Source: Pseudoscleropodium purum (Eukaryota; Streptophyta; Bryopsida; Hypnales; Brachytheciaceae). Taken from it: DNA of 64,000 nt. The translations under genes were made by a program, and so were the position numbers. The stretch lies in contig OZ017799.1 in the NCBI GenBank assembly GCA_963969395.1, positions 18,106,501-18,170,500 of the forward strand, read 5' to 3'. Positions 11,957 to 24,276 of the stretch are shown here, one piece after another (the stretch's first letter is position 1; every line of letters starts with the position of its first letter). The notes under the pieces were generated by a model. That model was not told the origin of the DNA. It did no database searches and saw only the letters and a program-made list of their open reading frames with translations.

Positions 11957-13355
11957 TTACGAAGTTATCATATGTATATCAATAATATATACAACTTACA
12001 AATTCAAATCTATTGAATCTCATTTTAGAATTCCAAAGTTTGATATAATTATTCCTTGATATATTCTAGAATAAATAGCTTAGTTTTAAATAAGCTACAA
12101 ATCTACTACATATATTACAGTTGAATACCTTTTTATTAAGTCTTGTTTGGTGATCACTTATGTAAGTTTATGGAGAATCACTTTCCACAAGTTTCTTTCA
12201 TTGTTGAATATAAAAGGTTTTTAAAGAGCTCCTCATTGTTCCACATTTCTCACTCATATAACATTTTAAATCTTTTTCAAGGGTTGTTTGCCTTCTTTGA
12301 TATACAACATGAACATAGTAGAGCAATCTTGGCCATCCTTGATAAGAATTTAATTTTAAATTTAATTCTATAAGATGTGGAGGCCAAAAAATGTTTGATG
12401 AATGATTTTCTACATATCTATATAAATGAAGAATGCACCTATTGGTTTAGCTAAAAACTAGATCATTTTAGAGTGATTACCTCAGTTGGTTATAGGCCAA
12501 CATCCTTCTAAACACACTTTGGATGATTTGGATCTTGTAGATGATTTTAAGAGTTGCTAAAAGATGGAATAAGTTTAATTTCTTCTAATTTTTTTTGGAA
12601 GTTGCTTCAGAATGTATTTATAGCAAATAATATTGCACATTCCTTTTATACGACATTTTTGACTTTTGTAAAGAAAAATATGTTTAATCTATGGATCACC
12701 TTCGTATTTTTGTTATTTCTTGCTATTTATTCTTGATGTGAATTTTGGCCATAAAAATTATATTTTTTGAATTTGAGTTTAACTATTGAAATGAAGTTTA
12801 GCAAGAGAAATTTTTAGAAAATTTTACAAATTTCAATATTGTATTGCAATATGAACTTTGGATCTAAAACTATGGTTTGTTGATTTTCTAATTTTACAAT
12901 GATACAATAAACTTTGATTTATATCATACTATCATAAACTACTCTACATAATATACATCTAATTATGGTGAAAATTCCAGATTTTTTTAGCGTACTTTAT
13001 ATTTGATATGAATTTTCTTCATTTTTCTCTTGAAAAATTTACAGTAATCTCAAATTTTTACCAAAAAAGATAGTAGGCATATAATTTCATCTCCAAAAGA
13101 AAAATATAAAAACATTTCAATAATATATATTTGCAAAATAGCAACAAACAAAGTGATGGATAAGGAGGCTTGAAATTTTAAGTTTAACAATCTCCAAGGC
13201 ATCCTTGCAAGCAATGTTTATTTTATGTATAATTTTTTTGGCATTTGGCTACACTCAAAAAATGTTGGTTATTTTTTGTAAAGAAGTTTTTTATTTTTTT
13301 CAATTAAAATAGCCAAATTATTGTTGTATTATATTTTTAAACCAATTGCCAAATA

Positions 13356-13436
13356 CTTCATTTGTTTCAAAATAAGACCGATGTTTCTTTTGTATTTTAC
13401 AAAAGAAACACTAATTCACTTTTGAGACAAGGAGAG
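13356..13436. mobile_element. Short Stowaway-like MITE
   Basis: An 81-bp element flanked on both sides by TA. Its ends, CTTCATTTGTTTCAAAATAA and on the other strand CTCTCCTTGTCTCAAAAGTG, form an imperfect terminal inverted repeat. The centre is a perfect 12-bp stem, GTTTCTTTTGT/ACAAAAGAAAC. TA target duplication and a foldback of this kind fit the Stowaway class. It lies 1.5 kb upstream of ARP8. Confidence 0.6.
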
Positions 13437-14072
13437 TATTAACTAGGTATTACCTATTTTTGATTCCAAGTATCACATAAGTGTTGAAAAAATGGCTGGC
13501 TACTTTTCTAAAATGATAAAAAAAGAATTTAAAAAGAAAAAAAACCTGCCCGGAGGAAATAAGTTAGCTTGTCAGAGCCCAAGTAACGAAAGTTATATAG
13601 CCACGTGGCTGCCTAATAATTTCAGGGCAGATGCCCAAACATTTCGGGCAGGGCAGCTCTGCCCAATCCCAACTCTGTCTCGCACTTTGGGAAAGCCTGT
13701 TTTCTGAGGGACCTCCAGTTTCGAAGCTCCTAGCTCCACTTCGCAGTCAGTTCTTAACTCTGGTTCCTAAATCCTCAAAACTAGCTGTACGTTTGTGTTT
13801 TCGTTGTAGGGTTATCTTAAGCTCAAGCATTTTCCACAATTTTTTCCACGTCTCGATTTTCGCTAGTTGGATCCAAGACTTAGGTTGATGCTGCCAATTC
13901 TGGCGAATTCTGTAACACTTTTGCTACTTTGGTAGCTACTACACAACTGTTACCGATTTTCAATTGAAATTGGGTCGAATAATTGCATTTTCCCCGTTGA
14001 ATTTCATGTAGACCTGTAGCTAAACCCCAAGAATTGATCGAAATCTGGCGATGTTTAGCCAACAAGCAATGA

Positions 14073-14910
14073 CTGTGTGTATCGGTGGAATTAGGTTTTC
14101 ATGAGCTTTTGGCACCAGTTGTGTGTACGCATCAGGACAAGCCCAAAGCATTATTGTTGGCGATCCAGGGTCCAGGGTTTTGCCTCTCTCCCTACATTGT
14201 ATGGCGACATTGGCACCTGTGCGGTGGGTGCCTGATTGTTTCGTTCAGTAATTGTAACGCAACTGTAACGCAATTGTGACAGAGAGATGGCAATTTCACG
14301 TTCTGCCGTGATTTCTTCGCAACAGTAAATTCTTCTGGAATTGAAACTCCTGGGGAACCGGAAATCGGTGATCTGATTTTTTCAGGTTTGAAGCTCGTCC
14401 TCTAATTTCTGGTAATCGAGCTATTGATGAGGCCGATGAATGATTTTCTATGCTCTTCGCGTATGTACGGTTTTCTTGAGTGTGTTGTGTGTACCTTCAC
14501 CAATATTCAAGATTTTCATGGCGAAATTGGCATTTGTGACTGCGCCTAATTGTTTCTTTTTGTTACTGTAACGCAATTGTAACAGAGAGATGGCGATTGC
14601 ACGACCTGCCGTGATTTCTTCGCAACATTAAATTCTTGTGGAAGTGAAATTCCAGCGGAACCGGAAGTCGGTGCTCTGATTTTTCAGGTTTGAAGCTCCT
14701 CTTCTACTTGTCGGTAGTTTAGTTGTTGATGTTGTCGATTTATAATTCTCCATACTCTTCCCGTGTATCGGTGGCATAGGGTTTTCTAGAGTATGTTATG
14801 TTTTCTAGAGCATTTCAAGCTTTACATGGCGAAATTGACATTTGTGCGTTGCGCCTAATTGTCTCTTTTTGTTTTCGAAACGCAATTATGTCAGGGATGG
14901 CCTCGTTGTT
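14073..14910 (+). repeat. Tandem repeat upstream of and overlapping the ARP8 start
   Basis: Three diverged copies follow one another: 14,073-14,457, 14,458-14,757 and 14,758 to about 14,910. Shared landmarks are gtgtatcggtgg, a ggttttc word, catggcgaaattg, cgcctaattgtttc, acgcaattgtaacagagaga and ccgtgatttcttcgcaaca. The first copy has about 85 extra bp. The third is truncated and runs straight into the ARP8 coding exon, so the ATG at 14,888 lies where units 1 and 2 read gtaacagagagatgg. This places the 5' UTR and start inside an amplified segment. Confidence 0.8.
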
Positions 14911-17900
14911 GCGACGCGCATGGTCGAGTGTGCGGGGGAAGGAAACAGCGGGGAGTTCCCATGACGGAGACATGCCGGATGAAGAGGTGGCGGAGGTGAC
15001 GAGGCTGCCGGGGGAGATGCTATTCTCCATTTTTTCTTGCTTGGACTCGGTGGACCTCGCGGCTGCGAGTGCCGTTTGTAAGACATGGCATGCCATTGCG
15101 GATGATGGCCATTTGTGGGAGGCCAGGCTGGTCGCTGACAATGGACCTCTGTGGCCGTCCGTTCGCTTTGCTGAGAATTTTCTGCGAGCCGGGTTCTGCC
15201 AGAAGTAAGTTGCTTAGTTGGCCTCTTACAATTTTACGGAACTACAATTGTTTGCTTTTGTGCCAATGGACTACAATCCTTCCTTTGCCACTCGAGATCA
15301 TGCCAATTATGGCCGCTTCTGCCCTTTCCATGTACACGCAACCGCCTATTACCCTCATCATCATAGAAATGCGTTATTAGCTCTCTGTTCATTCCTCAAC
15401 TGTAGATGAGAAATTTTGCAACTATCAGTCTTGTGTAAGGATTTTATCAGATTGTAGAAAGATTGTAGACAGATTTTTTCTTTTGTTTTCCATGACTATC
15501 GCGGAAGAGTTTGGAGGGTTTGGCTTCCAAGATTCTTTGTTGCCTGTATTCACCATTGCATAATCTAGGAGAACTTTGGTTTAGGGTTTAGGGTATGACT
15601 AAAGAATTTCCATAGTCACTTGGTTGCCAAGATTCTTAGTTCTTTGTATTCGCTGTTGCTCATCTCTTGGAGAGAATTTTGGTCTTGCATGGTGATAGAT
15701 GCACTACATGACGAAAAGAAATATCTTGTCTGAATATTGACAAGGGTATGACTTTTAGACATGCGGATGGTCAACTGCATGAGGGCTAAAATGGAACTCA
15801 GGAACCAAGGCTGTAAAGTTTCTTGTAATGGATAGGATTCGCCCCCGCTTCCCCGAGTATAGGAAGATGAGAGACATGAGCTTATGCTAGAATGTGAAAT
15901 GCAGGTCTGCGTGGTACTAAGTCTAACGTGGTTCTTCAGGTCATTTTCAGATGATCCTACAAGGCTTAGAAGTCGATTACCAGGAACAGCGCTCCCCAGC
16001 CCTAGCCCTAATACTGTGCTTCCATTCCGGTCAATCTACAACCAGCGTGCTATGGTTCCCCGCGCCATAATACTTGATGGTAAGAGACCTGTCATCTTGA
16101 GATTCATCTTTGAATCACTTAAAAGAAATGTCCCGTAAAGAGTGTGCGTTACAGAGGACACTGCTGCGTACGGATTGCTACTTTAGGTTTAACTAAAAAA
16201 AAAACCCAATTCAGAGTTGATTGCTTACCACTCTTGGGGCTCACCTCTAATACGTGGTGTGGTGTGGCGAAGCTGGCTCTGGATATGCCAAGTACGGCTG
16301 GAGCTATGAAGTAGCACCGCAAGACACATTGGCAACGTTCTTGGTATGTCGAAACGGTCACTGCATAACTGTCGACAGAATTGTTGATTTTATTTAATTT
16401 TTAATGTAATTCTTTCCTTGCTTTCTCTTTGGCTATGTTTACCATGTGAAGAATTGCAAATTTCTTAGGGACCTTCCTGGTTTTTAGTCATCTGCATGTC
16501 AAACCTCTGATTTTGATGCGTACATTGCTGAAATAGGAGTTTGGAAATATAGAGTCACCTCTATACCCGCGTTTAAAGAATCTCTACAACATGATTTATG
16601 CCCGGTATGTTTTTTTTACAGACTTTTTCTCGCTCCATTCCTTTAGTCTTACCTCCCTTCTTTTACTTACAAATTTGTCATTTTTAAAGCAAGTTCAATA
16701 ATTGGTCAAGCTTGGCATTTCTTGTGATGGCACTTAAACGTTGGGTTTGGGTACTCAGGATGCATGTAAAGGCTTCAGCCCAGCCTATCGTCCTTTCTAC
16801 ACCTACGGTGCATTCAGATGGTATGGTGGTTTATTTTCTTCTTCATCAATTTCCAGTCATGCATTACGTCCTCAACAACCCTGCGATAAATATTATCATG
16901 TCTAATTTAGCAATCTACTGTGTTACGGAGATTTGAAATTGCTGTGATGTTTTTTGGAGCGTATTAATTAGCCTGATTACTGATGACTCTTAGCTTTATC
17001 TACTCCAGTTGGAAGGGGTCGAGAGATACTGAATTTCCCCTTAGTATTTGCATCAGACTCTCAGGTTGAGAAACTTGCAAGGCGGCAGTTGCGTGAGACA
17101 ACATTTGGTGTACTTTTTGAAATGGGTGTCCCTGCAATATGCTCTATTGATCAGGTAAATTTACTGACAGATGGGATTGTTTGCTGCGCCTAAATGACCA
17201 AATGACCAACAGGCTTAAATTGGGCCTCATAATTTTTCGGCAGTTTTAAATAGGAAAATGAAAGCTTCCTAATGTCTAATTTTATTTATTTTTTGACCAA
17301 CACATGCAATGTGCTTCTCTGTGGCAAAATTTAGCTCCATCCAAATTATAGTTTCACAATATGATTAACTGAATTAGTCATTTCGAACACGATGAATCCT
17401 TGGTCCTTAACAGGTTAACTGCCTCACGAAAGTGGTCACCGTGCCACTGGGAAACTACTACAGGGGTCAAGATTTTAGACTACAGCAGTGAAAATCAAAT
17501 CTTGAGGTTCTAAAGTATGCGTCATTCTCAAATCATGAACATGGGTGCGTAATGCTAGCTTGTGGTTTATGTCCACCAAATGATTGACAGTTTTTTAAGG
17601 CATAGTGTGCTGAGAAAAGCTTTGTTGGTGCAGGCTGTATTAGCTCTCTTTGCTGCAAGTCGAACTTCAGGGATTGTTGTCAACATAGGCTTTCACGTTA
17701 CAACTGTTGCACCAGGTAAGCAGTTTCAGAAAGCTTGCTTAGTAGTTCACTTTTTACGATGGTTATCAGAATGACTTATGAACCTTAAAGGCTCAAGGGC
17801 CCAAGTTGGGTTTCATGGTGTTTTAGCACTCTTGACTCACTAAGCGTCATCTGAATCGCAAATGATTTTAGTTTCAATTTTAGTTATATGGGAACTTTCA

Positions 17901-19911
17901 TTCGTTTAATTTTGTTTTGTTTTTAAACATAAGTGCAATGTTCTAAAATGATTTCTGGTGTCGTATTATTTGGTCCCATCTGAACTACAGTTTTCTCAAT
18001 GTCGTCAATCAATTGGTCACCCCTAAACCACGATATCTCAGTCCTTCAGGGCCTATCACACCTATCACCCAGACACACTATTTTAGTGGATCAAGTGGGT
18101 CAAGTTCTGTGAGAAACTCATTTGCGACTTATTACGAGTAACAGATCTCAATCTGTCCATGAATGATTAAAAGAGGCGAATATGTGGGGGTGAGTATGAG
18201 TATGAGTCAATAACTTAAATAAAACTAGTGTGAGTGAAAGTTGTCGGTACTAACTTGTGCAACTCTCAATCGATGCAGTGCTGCACGGTGTTGTAATGAG
18301 ATCCTTAGGGTTGGAAGTCATGGGACAAGGTGCAATGACATTAACTGTTCATCTCAGTGAACTCATGCATCAAAGTGGCTTGCGGTTTGCGTCCATGTAC
18401 ACTGCTCGCACTCTGAAAGAGGTCAGCTTGAATTCTTTCGTTTTTCTTCACCACGGCTATGCACAGTGACGATCTTAACATGTTTTGATAAATACTTGAC
18501 TTGATCCAAATTGAATTGAGTGTCTACTTGGTCACCCTCGTAAAGTGTAGTTTCACTCTCACATAGACCTGCAAATTATCTTTAAGATTACTTACTAAAG
18601 ATTTCTGGTAGAGATAATCACTCTAAACTGAGGGTAATGGCTTACATGAGTTTGTGTGATTTATATTCCTTTCACTCGTTCTACCATCCCTAAGCTGCAT
18701 TTAGTTCTTAGAAGCATATGCATCTATGTAATGGCATAACTTAATATAGTGATGTGGCGCTTGGCAGAAATTATGTTATGTAGCACAAGACTTTGCAGCG
18801 GAACATTACAATGAAAATTGTGAAGCATCTTGCGAAGTGGGGACAGAAGGCACATTTACTCTTCGGTCCGAGCGCTTCCAGGCGCCTGAAATTTTGTTTC
18901 AGCCACGCCTCGGTAACCTGTACGCACAATTTCCTTCTCTTTATCAGACCTGTCAACCGTGTAGAATGTCATCAATCAGTTTTTGTTGGATATTATAGTA
19001 ACGTGCAGGTTTTATGTTGTGGAAGTTTTGCAAACATTATATTTTCCCTGTAATTCACAGCTTTATAAAATAGTGTTTAGTGCAAACTTAAGCGATTACA
19101 ATTACCTGAAACTCAGATGGTTATTATGTCTCACTCGTTCGCAATTTGAACTCGGTTAATGTTCTGTTTCTCAGAAATCTTAAGTAAGAGCAGTTTCTTA
19201 GACTGCACATGATTTAGTGCTCCTGGATTAGTTATGATTTCGACTGTGTTTTGGTCCTTTATCCCGAGATTTCCACCATAATCTCTTATTTTTTCTTAGC
19301 GTATGTCTATCACTGTAACAGGGTTGTCCTTTTTTTGATTTCACATGTTTTGACGGTCTAAATATTGACCCTGGTGACTGGATGGGCAGGCGCACAATGG
19401 CATTGCATCAGGCTGTGTCACTTTGTATCGAACACTGTTCAAGTCTTGCTGTAGAAAATGCTGCAGATGAGAACTGGTACAAAAGTATTGTCTTAACAGG
19501 AGGTTCGGCATGCCTGCCCGGCTTATCAGGTAACGGTCAAAGGTTTTATTTCTCTAGCTATCATATATTGTGATCATCGGTAAGGTACTTATGGTTCTGT
19601 GCTACTTGCCTTATAGGAGGATTGAACCTGATTAAGAATTGTGCACATTTGTTGAGACCCGGTGCCTCCACTGTGATGGCCTCATTGCTTTTCCCTCTTC
19701 TAAAGATTGCTTGGTACTGTTGCAGGGAGGTTGGAGAAAGAGTTAAAGAGAATGCTGCCGACCGACATGTCAGATGGCATCGAAGTTTTTCCCCCAAAAC
19801 AGGGACCTTATTCTGCTTGGTTTGGTGCTAAGTTGCTCAGCAGTGTAAGGACTTTTCTTTCTCTCAACTCCCCCTGAATTTGTTGGAAGCCATGTATGTG
19901 TATGTATACAC

Positions 19912-19952
<41 letters not shown>

Positions 19953-20147
19953 CCAATAATTGGTATTGAATGTAAATTGCAGGTAAGTACATTCCATCCT
20001 GCTTGGGTTGTGACCCGAAAGCAGTTCAAGCATCTTGGACCTAGTTGTGTCCATCGGCACGACATCTATAACGAAGACATGCTGGAGACCGAATTGGGTA
20101 GGACGAATTCTTGGAGGACGGAACGCACTGGACCCTCAGCTACATAA
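14888..20147 (+). CDS. ARP8: F-box/actin-related protein 8 (ARP8)
   Basis: Twelve exons: 14888-15204, 15940-16079, 16273-16343, 16537-16604, 16759-16820, 17009-17154, 17634-17715, 18279-18421, 18768-18919, 19390-19529, 19726-19844, 19983-20147. All have GT/AG borders and continuous phase, giving 534 residues. An F-box lies at ~38-80 (TRLPGEMLFSIFSCL, then CKTWHAIADDGHLW). An actin-related fold runs from ~146: AGSGYAKYGW (phosphate 1), a degenerate phosphate-2 loop VVNIGFHVTTVAP, and VLTGGSACLPGL (adenosine motif). The known Arabidopsis ARP8 has the same plan and 471 residues. Extra length here is mostly ~40 residues after VVTRKQFK. F-box proteins usually recruit SCF substrates; ARP8's target is unknown. 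Starts at 14,888 and 14,897 are both possible; a longer open frame begins at 14,798. Exon 9 ends at 18,919; the nearer GT at 18,913 would break frame. Confidence 0.92.
19918..19950. repeat. (GT)n microsatellite in ARP8 intron 11
   Basis: About 16 uninterrupted GT units, 33 bp, shortly before the last ARP8 acceptor. Likely length-polymorphic. Confidence 0.95.
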
Positions 20148-20914
20148 TAACAGAGAGACTTTCTTCTCATAGAGATGTAACATGTATTGTTTACTTCTGT
20201 AATTATTAGGTCAGTGGTTCCTTCGCATATACCGGAGACGACTATCGATTGACTTTGTGTCTCCGACTTCACGACAGCTTTGTTAGCAACGACTATGTGT
20301 TGCTTCCAGGGGCTAAATACTATTGCGAAAAGTCGAATAGTATTCCATGTATAGGAGGTGATGGAGGTTAGACTCAACCTAGTTTCACAAATTTTTCCGG
20401 GTGACTTTTGGTCCAGCTAGCTCCCACTTTCTAAGCAGTGTAATTTCAAATTGCTAGCATTGCAAATGTTCCACAAATGATGGGAAAAGATTCAACAGTT
20501 TCTTGAACTAGTCAGATTTTGGTCTGCGTATCAACGGAGGCGTGAGATTGTTGAGTTCCACTGTAATTAACGGAACGTCCAAGCACTGAACAACTGTTTG
20601 AAGCAGAAATGGACAGAATGTAAACAAGCTCATCATTCTAGAATTTTAAAAAATTTAGTCAAGAATCGTGTACGTCTTGTACTCAAAGCAAGAACTTGTT
20701 TCGTCAGAACTCAGAAGTGCGGTGTATGGATAATCAATTAGAAATGTAGGATGTTTCTTAAAAGAATATTCTACATTCATCCTCGACACCAAACGGGAAA
20801 CACATCGGCCATTAAAACAGAGCTAACGACAACTCAAGATGGAACCAAAACCTCGGACAACGCAACTGGCAGGCACTGAAAATGTCACTTGACCGAGAGT
20901 GAAGCCGTTAAGGT
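20148..20914. other. ARP8 3' flank
   Basis: Contains the presumed ARP8 3' UTR. No other gene seen; minus-strand frames here are chance openings. Confidence 0.5.
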
Positions 20915-21170
20915 GGGTACTCCCCAAACCGCCACTTTTTGCTACTGAGCCTATTTGCTATTATTAGACCGGTCAGATTTTCATATGTTCTTGTTGGCAA
21001 GTGAAAGGAGGTTCCAACACACCAGCGATCGTGGCATTTGGATACTGTATGCAAAAACTATCAAGGAACAAAATTTGGTTCTATAAGCATTTCTTCCACA
21101 TAGGTACAGAACTGACTTTGGAGATGTACACACAGTGTAGATGGCGGTTTAAGGTCAATGGCACATTTGA
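20915..21170 (+). repeat. Dispersed repeat, family R4, copy near ARP8
   Basis: Collinear with 58,030-58,290 upstream of RH47 and in part with 57,810-57,960. Shared landmarks: a 'gggtactccccaaa/ggtacccccaaa' word, ttgctactg.gcctag/attt, aggttccaacacacc-type sequence, actgtatgcaaaaa, cgtttcttccac.taggtac and ttggagatgtac. Function unknown; no coding frame is conserved between copies. Confidence 0.65.
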
Positions 21171-21280
21171 GTGTACCTACCTTAATTACTTCTGTAACAA
21201 CTACAACGTATGAAGGCTAAAATGAGATATAGAGCTCAAAGAGATTTGTCGTGAGAGGAGATGGGATGAATTAATTTCTT

Positions 21281-21513
21281 GCCTTCATTTACTTACCGAC
21301 GTTCTGTACTGCCATGGACAATCTACATTGTGGTGCAATGTTGTTCAATCTTACAAGACTGGCCCCAAGTGACGTATGTACAAATTTCTGACCTTGAAAC
21401 AAACAAAGCTAACAAGGAAGAGGACAACTACGTTAGGGATATGATGAGAGGACATGAACGAGATGACTATGATCTCTATTGTTTTATTGACCAAGGCAGG
21501 GGACTCTTAAAGT
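21281..21513 (+). pseudogene. Relic of RING-H2 exon 4 (copy D)
   Basis: A fragment related to the last exon of the RING genes at 35-37 kb and 45.7-48.4 kb. The frame reads VQISDLETNKANKEEDNYVRD, against VFDLEANQTSNKEDNNMRDS in copy A. An upstream DNA match to copy C covers ctgtactgccatgg. After this the RING has decayed: only a KCIDRW-like scrap (YCFIDQG) is left, without the cysteine/histidine ligands. No matching exons 1-3 are seen nearby. R4 lies upstream and R2 follows directly. Confidence 0.65.
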
Positions 21514-21569
21514 GACCTTTTGAAGAGCTGATTGCATTTGGGGGGAAGCTAAACTTCTGGAAATAATTT

Positions 21570-21790
21570 TCAGTAAATTTTCATAGGAAGAAAAATGGAA
21601 TTGGCATCTAACCCAAGTCGTCTCATATTTTTTGGAACTTCATGGAATTAGTTACGAATTTTTGAAGTTGAAACGCAGTGGTGTCTAGAAGCGACCCCCT
21701 CCTGAAATGTACACTTCTGGTACATTGAAGAAAGCAAAATGTACCTCTGTATTAGAGGTTGCTTTTAGAGCGAGGTTGCTTTTAGAGCCC
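21570..21790 (+). repeat. Dispersed repeat, family R2, copy 1
   Basis: Matches 33,550-33,800 and 44,930-45,190 in the same orientation. Shared words include gaaattggcatcta-type sequence, ggaacttcatggaatta, aatttttgaagttga and a gtacattga block followed by atgtacctct. Unclassified old element. Confidence 0.65.
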
Positions 21791-22379
21791 CCTACCTTAA
21801 TTCTAGTAGAAAAGCATATTTCTTCATTCATGTGCAATGATTTTGAAGGTTGTAAGTATTGAAGGGTAATTGCAAGAAAGACCAATCCTATTTTATGTCA
21901 TGTTCGAAGTGACAAAGTTGTTTTCCACTACAACTTTTAAATGTAGAATGCAATGAACTTGAAATTTTTATTGGAGATGGATAACTTAATTGAAATCATA
22001 TGCCTTATATTTTAGAAACTCACAAAAATTATTTTATATTTAAAATTCAATTTTGCTAATTTGTCCCACTTTGAAGTGTAGGATTTTCTAGTACTAAGAA
22101 GTACCCAAAATTAATAATTTAGAGCTAAAAACTTTGTGATTTCTTTCTACAATAGGAAGACATATGCCTATGAAAAGAAATCTAAAAATACTTTATTTTA
22201 TAGCTTCCATATTTGTACAAATAGGGCTCCCTTAGGCATGCACTTCTAAAAATTGAACTAGGTGGTTTTGACTTCATTATTTTGGTGAAATTCAATCACC
22301 ATCAAGTCCCCCAAAATTGCTTATGTTTCATTTCCTTCATAATTTTCTATTTATTATTAATTTATACCTTGTTGTATCT

Positions 22380-22910
22380 ATTTTTTGTGACAAACTATCA
22401 AGATTGATGAAAGATGTTTGATTAGGTGGTATTTTGTGCATACATTAAAATCAAAATGTTGAAATCAAATACTTAGAAGTAATCCAAAAACTCTAAATTT
22501 TTTCTAAGGGTAAATATCATCATAATTTTGATATGTAATTTTTTTTCAAATCATTTTGAAGGTGATATTAGAAAAAGGTGCTTAAATTTCTCTACTCTCA
22601 AAAAATTCATCAATAATCGTATACTCTAAGTTTCTTGATCGAATTAAATTTCATTGACATATTCAACCAAAATCTTCTCGAGTCTCCTTATTGTTTATAG
22701 ACTATTAGTGAAGTTCACACTTTCAATTTTCTACAAATGTAGATGCCAAAGTCACATAATGGCTTTATGGTCCTTTAGGGGTTAAATATATAGAAACCCA
22801 CATCTGAAAGCATATTGAATAGATATCCAGAGCAAAGTATTTACTTGCTAAAAATATAAATACCATGAATAAATCATTGTAGAACCTATTTGGTTTAAAA
22901 GCCCCATATG
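22380..22910 (+). repeat. Dispersed repeat, family R6, copy 1
   Basis: Collinear with 38,940-39,460. Shared stretches include aagattgatgaaagatgttt, tttgtgcatacattaaaat, aaaaattcatcaataat, aagtttcttgatc and gaataaatcat. At about 500 bp and high similarity it is one of the better preserved dispersed repeats here. No coding frame. Confidence 0.75.
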
Positions 22911-23406
22911 AATTTTAAATGTTGGAGCTAATAATTTAAGAAGTATTCAAGCTACTAAAGCATCACTTCTTTGAAGCATATTGTATTACAAGTATACAAC
23001 TACTATATAGTTTATAATAATGATCCATAGTACAAAATTTATAAATCTATATAAGGGGTAGTCTAAAAGAAAGTGAAAAAATTCATATGAAGAACTTTGA
23101 TTTTCTATATGCAAATAGGCAAAATATTGAATAATATCTTATTTTGGATTGCTATTTGTTTGTTGTTCTAATTCAAATCTATGGCATGTGATTTTCAAAG
23201 ATGTATTGCATAAGTCAAACTTAGCCAATATAATATTACTTGTGGGATTTTAAATTTTTATGTTCTTTTTTCTTATTGTACACATTTGATTAATTTGTCA
23301 TTTGTATGCATTGTTTAATATGTGATGTTTACATATGTACTTTTAAAATTCAAAAATCTATGTTGCACCACTATGGCAAAGACAAAACTAGTATACAACT
23401 ACTATA

Positions 23407-24276
23407 GCACCACTTCACACTAGTACAATCCAAATCCCATTGAATTGTCATATACTAGCAAAACTTACAAGGCACTAACATTTGATCATTAGTGCACATT
23501 GTTACTTATTATTATAAAGAAGCAAGCAAAGAAGATGAATGGTTATTTGATATGATTATGGTGATGAAGAAGACATTTGTGGGACGACATTGCACTTCAA
23601 TCATTGAAAGGGAAGATAGGGTTCATCCAAGAGGAAGCAAGGATAATATTTTACCTACTTGATATACAAAGACTCGTTGTGCCCTATCAACCCCTGCAAA
23701 ACATAAACAAAAATTCAATCATGGTTCGTAAAAATGAGTCTTCTCTACACAAACTTACAAGCAAAAATGATGACCCTTTAGTCTTTTCAAGATGAAGAAG
23801 ATGACAATGAAGGTTCCCATTAGTTGGCACTTTGTAAGCATAATAAAGGAGTAATGACAATATTGCGAGATGGTAGCAGAAACGAGAGCCCAAGCACTGC
23901 TCATTATCAAGAATATGGACTTTGAACTACTCAAGGATTAGGTATAGCACAATAGCATTAATAATGACCACAATAGCAAAGTGTTGTATTAGTAGATTGA
24001 ATTATTATTTCTTATTCTTGTAAATATTTAGAAACTTCAAATAAATTGAATGATTCAAAATTACCTACATTGACATTTCCTTGAGTCATTTAATTTCCTA
24101 AAGATATCTAAATATTTATTTGCATTCAGATTTGCAAAAGGCATCTTGAATCTTTGTTGATTTCATTAGCATATGATACTTTACCATTACAAAGTGTCAT
24201 TCATTAAGTGATAGTCTCATGAAGAAGGTTACTAAGGACCACTTCACACTAGTACAATCCAAATCCCACTGAATTC
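23407..24276. repeat. Pair of ~38-bp direct repeats 0.83 kb apart
   Basis: The words at 23,407-23,445 and 24,238-24,276 share accacttcacactagtacaa and continue with tccaaatccca(t/c)tgaatt, with essentially one difference. They could be the ends of a small terminal-repeat element or a chance local duplication. The interior has no recognisable protein. Confidence 0.5.

Larger units (their letters stand above)
8330..13355. other. AT-rich intergenic block with old repeats
   Basis: Five kilobases of low-GC DNA without any convincing gene. Identified content is listed separately: repeat R3 (8,780-9,240), two hairpins (9,527-9,611 and 11,874-11,956) and R5 (10,777-11,050). Elsewhere only short phenylalanine/leucine/isoleucine frames are open, typical of T-rich noise. 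Confidence 0.6.

Noticed and set aside
19770..20065. Minus-strand frames with His-Thr repeats
   Set aside because: Translation of the GT microsatellite in ARP8 intron 11.
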